DNA of 11,880 nt from Clostridia bacterium (lineage in GTDB: Bacteria; Bacillota_A; Clostridia; Peptostreptococcales; Anaerovoracaceae): assembly GCA_024403175.1 (NCBI GenBank), contig JAKSSI010000016.1:1-11880 (forward strand). Reading direction: 5' to 3'. Below the pieces are notes generated by a model. It was given only the letters and a program-made list of their open reading frames with translations, was not told the DNA's origin and searched no databases. Within the stretch, counting starts at the first letter, position 1. Each line of letters starts with the position of its first letter. Below are positions 6,995-11,880 of the stretch, one piece after another. Made by a program: the position numbers and the translations under genes.

Positions 6995-7788
6995 AAAACT
7001 TAACACACATATATTCACCAGGAATGCCTTTCCAAACTGTTGCTTTGGAGGGGGTATCTTTTGTTGTAAAAGAAGGCGAATTCTGCGCTATTATTGGTCA
7101 CACAGGCTCTGGTAAAACCACTCTTGTTCAGACTTTAGCAAGCCTTTTAAAGCCTTCAAGTGGCGAAGTTGTTGCCGACAGAAAAAAGATAGGCATAGTG
7201 TTCCAGTACCCTGAATATCAGCTTTTCGAAGAAACAGTTATTAAGGACGTATGCTTTGGCCCAAAGAATCAGGGCTTAACTGAGGCTAAATGCTTAGAAA
7301 GAGCTACAAACGCTCTTAAACTTGTTGGTTTTCCTGTAGAAGAAAAGGGTGAATATTCTCCGTTTGGTCTTTCCGGCGGTGAAAAGAGAAGGGTTGCAAT
7401 TGCAGGCGTTCTTGCAATGATGCCAGAGGTTCTCATTTTAGACGAACCAACTGCAGGCCTCGACCCAAAAGGCCACGATGATATTTTAGACATGGTGCAG
7501 AGAATAAGAAAAGAAAGAAATCTTAGTATTATTCTTGTTTCTCATAATATGGACGACGTAGCAAATTTAGCAGACCATGTTCTTGTTATGGACAACGGTA
7601 AGCTTGTTATGGACGGCACCCCAAAGCAAGTATTTGCTCATGAAAAAGAACTTGTGGAAATGGGCCTTGGCCTTCCAATGGGTTCTGATTTTGTAAGACG
7701 CTTAGAGGCTATGGGTGTTACTTTTAACGATAAGGTCTTAACCTATGATGATTTGGTTAAGCTTCTTGTAAATAAATATGGCAATTAG
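6979..7788 (+). CDS. ecfA2: ECF transporter ATPase EcfA2
   Basis: The product has 269 residues and is the second ATPase of the ECF module, pairing with EcfA1. Motifs: Walker A GHTGSGKTT (40-48), Q-loop VFQYPEYQLF (Q76), signature LSGGEKRRVAIAG (131-143), Walker B VLILDEP (151-157, E156), D-loop GLD (160-162), H-loop VSHN (H189). The FQYPEYQLFEETV and LSGGEKRRVA wording is what separates EcfA2 from EcfA1. The C-terminal GLGLP segment (about residues 220-225) is the usual tail element of this family. The start lies inside the last 16 bases of ecfA1, so translation is probably coupled by termination and reinitiation. All catalytic residues are present. Confidence 0.95.
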   Translation: MQIEVKNLTHIYSPGMPFQTVALEGVSFVVKEGEFCAIIGHTGSGKTTLVQTLASLLKPSSGEVVADRKKIGIVFQYPEYQLFEETVIKDVCFGPKNQGLTEAKCLERATNALKLVGFPVEEKGEYSPFGLSGGEKRRVAIAGVLAMMPEVLILDEPTAGLDPKGHDDILDMVQRIRKERNLSIILVSHNMDDVANLADHVLVMDNGKLVMDGTPKQVFAHEKELVEMGLGLPMGSDFVRRLEAMGVTFNDKVLTYDDLVKLLVNKYGN

Positions 7789-8590
7789 AGATATAACATT
7801 AGGACAATATTATCCAGGAGAATCTGCAATTCACAGATTAGACCCAAGAGTAAAGATTTTATCTACTCTTGTCTTTTTGGTGTCTTTATTTGCTGTTAAA
7901 TCCTTCAGCATGTTCGTTGTTGCGGCGCTGTTCTTGGCAATACTGATTAAGATTTCTAAAGTCCCATTTTCCTTTATGGCTAGAGGTCTTAAGGCTGTTA
8001 TGCTGCTTATTGTTCTTACAATGGCTGTGAATCTTTTCTTTACGCCAGGCACTGCAATTCTTACAATCTGGAAAATAAAGATTACAAAAGAAGGCATATA
8101 TAGAGCTGCATTTATGGCTATAAGATTGGTGCTCCTTATCTTTGGATCATCTCTTCTTACACTTACAACAAAGCCTATAGCATTAACCGATGGTCTTGAA
8201 AGACTTATGGCTCCTCTTTCCAAAATAGGAGTTCCTTCACATGAAATCGCAATGATGATGACCATTGCGCTCCGCTTTATTCCAACTCTTATGGATGAAA
8301 CAGACAAGATTATGAAGGCTCAGACAGCAAGAGGTGCTGATTTTGAAAACGGAAATCTTAAAGAAAAGGCAAAGGCGTTGATTCCACTTCTTGTTCCACT
8401 TTTTGTTTCTGCATTTAGAATTGCTGCAGATCTTGCAATGGCAATGGAAGCAAGATGCTACCATGGTGGCGATGGCAGAACAAGAATGAACGCAATGAAG
8501 TTTAGAAAAGCTGATGCAGTAGCAATTGTTGTTGTCCTTATCTACCTTGCAATAATAATTGCAGGAGGTATGCTGACCATGCTGCCGTAA
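7778..8590 (+). CDS. ecfT: ECF transporter transmembrane subunit EcfT
   Basis: The product has 270 residues and is the membrane scaffold that links the two ATPases to S components. The N-terminal GESAIHRLDPRVKIL (about 14-28) is the conserved EcfT entry motif. Hydrophobic helices follow at about 29-58, 68-92 and 108-132. Two coupling-helix signatures are present: QTARGADF (A184-R185-G186) and MEARCYHGG (A225-R226-C227, a usual variant of the second ARG motif). A last helix lies at about 246-265. It overlaps ecfA2 by 11 bp. Its final 53 bp are also the end of the convergent prepilin peptidase gene, with no terminator between them. No S-component gene is present in the window, as expected for a group II module that serves S components encoded elsewhere. 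Confidence 0.95.
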   Translation: MAIRDITLGQYYPGESAIHRLDPRVKILSTLVFLVSLFAVKSFSMFVVAALFLAILIKISKVPFSFMARGLKAVMLLIVLTMAVNLFFTPGTAILTIWKIKITKEGIYRAAFMAIRLVLLIFGSSLLTLTTKPIALTDGLERLMAPLSKIGVPSHEIAMMMTIALRFIPTLMDETDKIMKAQTARGADFENGNLKEKAKALIPLLVPLFVSAFRIAADLAMAMEARCYHGGDGRTRMNAMKFRKADAVAIVVVLIYLAIIIAGGMLTMLP

Positions 8591-8963
8591 TAAACGGAAC
8601 ATATGGGAAGCAATCTTTTTTAGAAATCTTTTTAAAAAACAGTAGGTATACTGCATAAATGCCAGAAATAATGGACGAGATGCAAAATGCCCAAAGGCTG
8701 CACGCAGGGCCGACACTAAAGCTTAGTGCGGCAAAAATCTTTGCATCTGCCATTCCAATAGGCGCTCCTAATTTAAGGATGCCGCATACTATTATCAATA
8801 CAAAATAAAAAACAAATATCCCTACAAAACCCAGAGCATTGCTTAGGCTAAGCTTTGGTACACAACACATTATTAAGAGAAAACAGATATCGGGTACTTC
8901 CATGGTTTTTATATCATGAAAAGAAGCGTAGAGAAGTATCGCAAAAACAAAAAAATGACGCAT
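8538..8963 (-). CDS. Small A24-family prepilin peptidase (PilD/TadV-like)
   Basis: The product has 141 residues and about five or six hydrophobic segments. It is an aspartic membrane protease family that cleaves the leader of type IV prepilins or pseudopilins. The two catalytic aspartates are visible: D17 in SFHDIKTMEVPD, matching the D-x6-P layout of the first motif, and D73 in IGMADAKIF, matching GxGDxK but with Ala for the second Gly (a GMAD variant). The C-terminal PYVPFITAAW (120-129) matches the family's P-x-x-P-F segment. The N-terminal methylase domain of large PilD enzymes is absent, as in TadV/CpaA. The ATG at 8963 has AAGGAAAGG just upstream. No pilin or pilus-assembly genes lie nearby. 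It is divergent from the MATE gene at 9015 and overlaps ecfT by 53 bp. Confidence 0.8.
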   Translation of the reverse strand: MRHFFVFAILLYASFHDIKTMEVPDICFLLIMCCVPKLSLSNALGFVGIFVFYFVLIIVCGILKLGAPIGMADAKIFAALSFSVGPACSLWAFCISSIISGIYAVYLLFFKKISKKDCFPYVPFITAAWSAYLLQLLLQGR

Positions 8964-9014
8964 TAAGGCCTTTCCTTACTCGTCATAGGATAAGCATATC
9001 TTTAGTGGGAAAAA

Positions 9015-10385
9015 ATGTCAATTGGTAAAAAGCGACAAGTAAATATGACAGAAGGAAGTATAGCAAAGCACATTGTGAATTTTGCTATACCTTTAATTTT
9101 GGGCAATTTGTTCCAGCAATTTTATAACATGGTTGATACATGGGTTGTTGGAAACTACGTAAGCGATAATGCATTCTCCGCTGTAGGAACCGTAGCTCCA
9201 ATTATGAATATGTTTATATTTGGATTTATGGGATTTGCCACAGGTGCTGGTATTGTTGTTTCTCAGTATTTTGGTGCAAGAGATTCTGCTAGTGTAAAGA
9301 GAACTGTTCACACTACAGCATTTATGACTTTAGGCTTTTGCGTAATATTATCCGTATTTGGATATCTCTTTGTTCCAACTATGCTTAGATTTATGAAGTC
9401 TCCTGCAGGTGTTTTCGAAGAACAAGAAGCTTACCTTCACATAATCTTTGCGTTTATGAGCTTCCAGATTATTTATAACATGACATCTGCTATTTTAAGA
9501 GCTATAGGCGATTCTACAAGACCATTCATTTTCCTTGTAATTTCTTGCCTTATCAATATCGTTTTAGACTTGCTCTTCGTATTAAAGCTCAACCTCGGTG
9601 TAAGAGGGGTTGCTTATGCCACAATTGTTGCGCAGGGTGTGTCTGCTATTTTATGCGTATACGTTATGTGCACAACTGATACCGACATTAAGCTTAGTCT
9701 TGGCGATATGAAGTACGATTTTAGAATTTCAAAACAGATTGTTGGTATTGCTGTTCCTACAGCGCTTCAGCAGTGCATTACAGGTTTTTCAAACATCTTC
9801 GTTCAGGGGTACGTAAATGTATTTGGAACTCATGTAATGGGCGGCTGGACAGTATATAACAAGGTCGATCAGATTGTAATGCTTCCACAGCAGTCCATGG
9901 GTATGTCTGTATCTACATTTGTAGGACAAAATCTTGGTGCTGGAAATGAAAAGAGAGCAAAGAAGGGTATGTATACCGGTATGGTAATTGCTCTTGGCGT
10001 TTCTGCCGTTATTGCATCAATTGTAATGATCTTTGCCAGACCTGTATCCTATTTCTTCAATCAGACACCAGAAATCATTCACTATGGTGAATATTTCTTG
10101 CATTTAATTACACCGTTTATGCTTGTTGGTTGTGTAAACTTCGTAATGATTTCAGGCCTTCGCGGTTCTGGAAACGGTACAGTTCCAATGATTGTAAACC
10201 TTACATGCTATGTATTCTTAAGACAGCTCTACTTATTTACTGTTTCCCATATCTGGCCAGGCGTTTTACTTCCTGTTTCTTTGGCTTATCCAATGGGCTG
10301 GATGGTTTGCACGATTATAGTAGTAATTTATTATCGTAAGGTTGGTTTTGGTGTGAAGGGGTCAATTGCACAACAAAAGCGCTAA
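9015..10385 (+). CDS. MATE family multidrug/metabolite efflux transporter (second copy)
   Basis: The product has 456 residues with about twelve hydrophobic segments. Family marks: MTEGSIAKHIVNFAIPL at the N-terminus (11-27), FYNMVDTWVVGNYV (about 36-49), SQYFGARD after helix 2 (83-90), AILRAIGDSTRPF (159-171), and in the second half FVGQNLGAGNEKRAKKG. It is a cytoplasmic membrane antiporter exporting an unknown cationic substrate with Na+ or H+. The ATG at 9015 has only a weak GTGGG upstream; the next Met, residue 11, is less likely because the preceding basic residues are usual. The 51-bp gap to the divergent prepilin peptidase must hold promoters for both, but I cannot assign a convincing -35/-10 pair. 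Its 3' end contains the promoter of the next gene. It resembles the MATE at 1536-2921 in pattern, but the sequences are clearly different paralogues. Confidence 0.94.
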   Translation: MSIGKKRQVNMTEGSIAKHIVNFAIPLILGNLFQQFYNMVDTWVVGNYVSDNAFSAVGTVAPIMNMFIFGFMGFATGAGIVVSQYFGARDSASVKRTVHTTAFMTLGFCVILSVFGYLFVPTMLRFMKSPAGVFEEQEAYLHIIFAFMSFQIIYNMTSAILRAIGDSTRPFIFLVISCLINIVLDLLFVLKLNLGVRGVAYATIVAQGVSAILCVYVMCTTDTDIKLSLGDMKYDFRISKQIVGIAVPTALQQCITGFSNIFVQGYVNVFGTHVMGGWTVYNKVDQIVMLPQQSMGMSVSTFVGQNLGAGNEKRAKKGMYTGMVIALGVSAVIASIVMIFARPVSYFFNQTPEIIHYGEYFLHLITPFMLVGCVNFVMISGLRGSGNGTVPMIVNLTCYVFLRQLYLFTVSHIWPGVLLPVSLAYPMGWMVCTIIVVIYYRKVGFGVKGSIAQQKR

Positions 10386-10394
10386 TGTTATAAT
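10366..10394 (+). promoter_or_regulatory. Sigma-A promoter for the MltG-like gene and fba
   Basis: TTGCAC (10366-10371, four of six) is followed after exactly 17 bp by a consensus TATAAT (10389-10394), which also carries the TG of an extended -10 (10386-10387). The -35 lies in the last codons of the MATE gene. The predicted start is near 10401, giving a leader of about 23 bases with a GAGGGG ribosome site just before the ATG at 10424. Confidence 0.82.
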
Positions 10395-10423
10395 ATACAT
10401 AACTGAGTAATAGTGAGGGGCCT

Positions 10424-10969
10424 ATGAAAAAGATTAAAGATTTTATATATGATTATAACGATGTACTTGTGGCACTTCTTATTGTTGCTGCCGCAGGTAT
10501 TATTATTTTCTGGAGAGTCAATGTTGTAATGGATTATTCAAGCTACGTTGCAAAGGAGCCTGTAAAAAACATTGATGTTGAATTCTCTGGTATTGATTTA
10601 ACTCCAAACGATGTTGACGATGTTAAGGATGCTGAAGTTGAGCCTGAAAGACCAGACGAACCAGATACAGAAAAGCCTAGCGAAAATCCTGTAGATCCAG
10701 CTCCAGTAGATCCAACTCCTGTTGATCCTACACCGGAAACACCAGAAACTCCAACGATTAAGAATTTCTCACTTGTTGTTCCTAACGGGGCAAACTGGAC
10801 AAAGGTTGGCCAAAATCTCCAAAACAACGGAATCATTGAAGACTATAAGGCCTTCGTTGCAAGAGTAGTTGTTAGAAAAGATGATGGAAAATTAAAGCCG
10901 GGTACATTTGAAGTTAATTCCGGTATGACAATTGATCAAATAATAGACGTTTTAATAAATAAAAAGTAA
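10424..10969 (+). CDS. Membrane-anchored protein with MltG/YceG-like LysM domain, no catalytic domain
   Basis: The product has 181 residues. A short cytoplasmic N-terminus (KKIKDFIYDYND) is followed by one membrane helix (about 14-34), an acidic stretch, a proline/aspartate-rich linker (about 73-111, with repeated VDPxP units) and a C-terminal domain (about 114-181). That domain follows the LysM-like front part of the endolytic transglycosylase MltG: a strand FSLVVPNGANW, a helix up to NNGIIEDYKAF, then GKLKPGTFEVNSGMTIDQIIDVL. Full MltG is about 330 residues or more and carries its catalytic Glu after this part; here the gene stops at the end of the first subdomain. It is probably an extracytoplasmic cell-wall-binding or MltG-related protein without lytic activity. 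A strong promoter precedes it, and fba begins 11 bp after its stop codon. Confidence 0.72.
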   Translation: MKKIKDFIYDYNDVLVALLIVAAAGIIIFWRVNVVMDYSSYVAKEPVKNIDVEFSGIDLTPNDVDDVKDAEVEPERPDEPDTEKPSENPVDPAPVDPTPVDPTPETPETPTIKNFSLVVPNGANWTKVGQNLQNNGIIEDYKAFVARVVVRKDDGKLKPGTFEVNSGMTIDQIIDVLINKK

Positions 10970-10980
10970 AGGAGAAAGCC

Positions 10981-11880
10981 ATGGCACTTGTTACAACAAA
11001 AGCTATGTTCGAAAAGGCACTCAACAGCGATTATGCTATCGGTGCATTCAATGTTAACAATATGGAAATCATCCAGGGTATTGTAGCTGGAGCTCAGGAA
11101 GAAAAGGCTCCACTTATCCTTCAGGTTTCTGCAGGTGCAAGAAAGTATGCAAGCCCAATTTATCTTGTACACCTCGTTCAGGCTGCAATCGATGAAACAG
11201 GTCTTGATATCTGTCTTCACTTAGATCACGGCGCAGACTTTGATATCTGCAAGAAGTGTGTAGATGATGGCTTTACATCCGTAATGATAGACGGTTCTAA
11301 GCACCCATTCGAAGAAAATATCGAAGTAACAAAGAAGGTTGTTGAATATGCTCACGACCACGGTGTAGTAGTAGAAGCAGAACTTGGTAAGCTTTCTGGC
11401 GTCGAAGATGCTGTTAAGGTTTCCGAAGCAGAAGCAAGCTTTACAGTTCCTGAAGAAGCTGCAGAATTCGTAGAAAGAACAGGAGTTGACTCCCTTGCAG
11501 TTGCTATTGGTACATCCCACGGTGCATACAAGTTTAAGGGCACACCTTACCTCGATTATGAAAGACTTAAGAAGATTCACGCTCTTATTCCAAACACACC
11601 ATTAGTACTTCACGGTGCATCTACAGTAATTCCTGAATTCGTAGAAAAGTGCAATCAGTACGGCGGCAGCATTCCTGGAGCTCAGGGCGTTCCAGAAGAT
11701 ATGATTTTAGAAGCTGTAAAGTATGGTGTTTGCAAGGTTAACATCGATACAGACCTTCGTCTTGCAATGACAGCAGAAGTAAGAAAGTACTTAGTTGAAC
11801 ATCCAGCAGATTTCGACCCAAGACTTTACCTCGGACCTGCAAGAGAAGCAATCAAGGGAATGGTACAGCACAAGATCAGA
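10981..11880 (+). CDS. fba: Class II fructose-bisphosphate aldolase (3' end outside window)
   Basis: Three hundred codons are visible and the frame is still open at the window edge; relatives are about 307-310 residues, so only a few codons are missing. The enzyme splits fructose 1,6-bisphosphate into dihydroxyacetone phosphate and glyceraldehyde 3-phosphate in glycolysis, using Zn2+. Key residues: LHLDHG with catalytic D82 and zinc ligand H83, VEAELG (E134), GTSHG with zinc ligand H180, LHGAS with zinc ligand H211 and phosphate-binding G212-S214, and KVNIDTD (N254-D258). The tail LYLGPAREAIK is typical of clostridial class II enzymes. AAAGGAG lies seven bases before the ATG. The gene is 11 bp after the MltG-like gene and probably shares its promoter; I see no terminator or separate promoter in the gap. 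Confidence 0.96.
   Translation, partial: MALVTTKAMFEKALNSDYAIGAFNVNNMEIIQGIVAGAQEEKAPLILQVSAGARKYASPIYLVHLVQAAIDETGLDICLHLDHGADFDICKKCVDDGFTSVMIDGSKHPFEENIEVTKKVVEYAHDHGVVVEAELGKLSGVEDAVKVSEAEASFTVPEEAAEFVERTGVDSLAVAIGTSHGAYKFKGTPYLDYERLKKIHALIPNTPLVLHGASTVIPEFVEKCNQYGGSIPGAQGVPEDMILEAVKYGVCKVNIDTDLRLAMTAEVRKYLVEHPADFDPRLYLGPAREAIKGMVQHKIR

Noticed and set aside
7831..8307. 158-residue minus-strand frame opposite ecfT
   Set aside because: It is a shadow of a real gene with conserved EcfT motifs; the composition is what an antisense of a hydrophobic protein gives.
8237..8716. 159-residue minus-strand frame across the ecfT end and prepilin peptidase
   Set aside because: It lies out of frame with the peptidase and is very Cys/Lys/Ser-rich; two better-supported genes already occupy the DNA.
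1536..10385. Two opposite MATE genes as ends of a mobile or inverting segment
   Set aside because: The two proteins share only family-level motifs and differ elsewhere; I see no long inverted DNA identity, integrase or target duplication.
10640..10756. Tandem repeat region as a CRISPR or intergenic repeat
   Set aside because: It is in frame within a gene and encodes a proline-rich linker; there are no spacers.
11221..11580. Minus-strand frames opposite fba
   Set aside because: Antisense to catalytic residues of the aldolase, with cysteine-rich low-complexity translation and no start signals.

Overview
The window looks like chromosomal DNA of a low-GC Gram-positive anaerobe, most likely a clostridial (Eubacteriales) organism. 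The reasons are the AT-rich third codon positions, heavy AGA use for arginine, GGAG-type Shine-Dalgarno sites, an AddB/RexB-type nuclease subunit, a group II ECF transporter module, a DUF6514-like small protein and a clostridial-type class II aldolase. I see no IS element, phage gene, CRISPR array, rRNA or tRNA. No stretch longer than about 100 bases lacks a gene or a regulatory element.

Layout. (1) 1-796, plus strand: C-terminal part of an NhaC-like Na+/H+ antiporter, closed by a strong intrinsic terminator at 825-856. (2) 6071-886, minus strand: a tightly packed series of addB/rexB-like nuclease subunit, MATE exporter, XRE-type repressor-like protein and small DUF6514-like protein. The leaders of both the MATE and XRE genes hold inverted repeats that bury the Shine-Dalgarno sequence. 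(3) 6137-8590, plus strand: ecfA1-ecfA2-ecfT, three overlapping genes for the energising module of an ECF vitamin/micronutrient importer. (4) 8963-8538, minus strand: a small A24 prepilin peptidase whose end overlaps ecfT by 53 bp. (5) 9015-10385, plus strand: a second MATE exporter. (6) 10424-11880, plus strand: a membrane-anchored protein with an MltG-like LysM-type domain but no transglycosylase domain, followed 11 bp later by class II fructose-bisphosphate aldolase, which runs off the window about ten codons short of its end.

How it works together. Most genes are housekeeping: transport (antiporter, two MATEs, ECF), DNA repair (AddB), glycolysis (Fba) and secretion (prepilin peptidase). 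The most unusual structure is the 65-bp divergent region between addB and ecfA1. Each gene has a convincing -10 element whose predicted start site lies at or within a few bases of its ATG, and neither has a Shine-Dalgarno sequence, so both transcripts look leaderless. Next in interest are the two Shine-Dalgarno-sequestering hairpins in the addB-MATE-XRE series, the AddB subunit with no AddA next to it and no Walker A motif, and the truncated MltG-like protein coupled to the aldolase gene. No obviously new multi-gene defence or biosynthetic system is visible.
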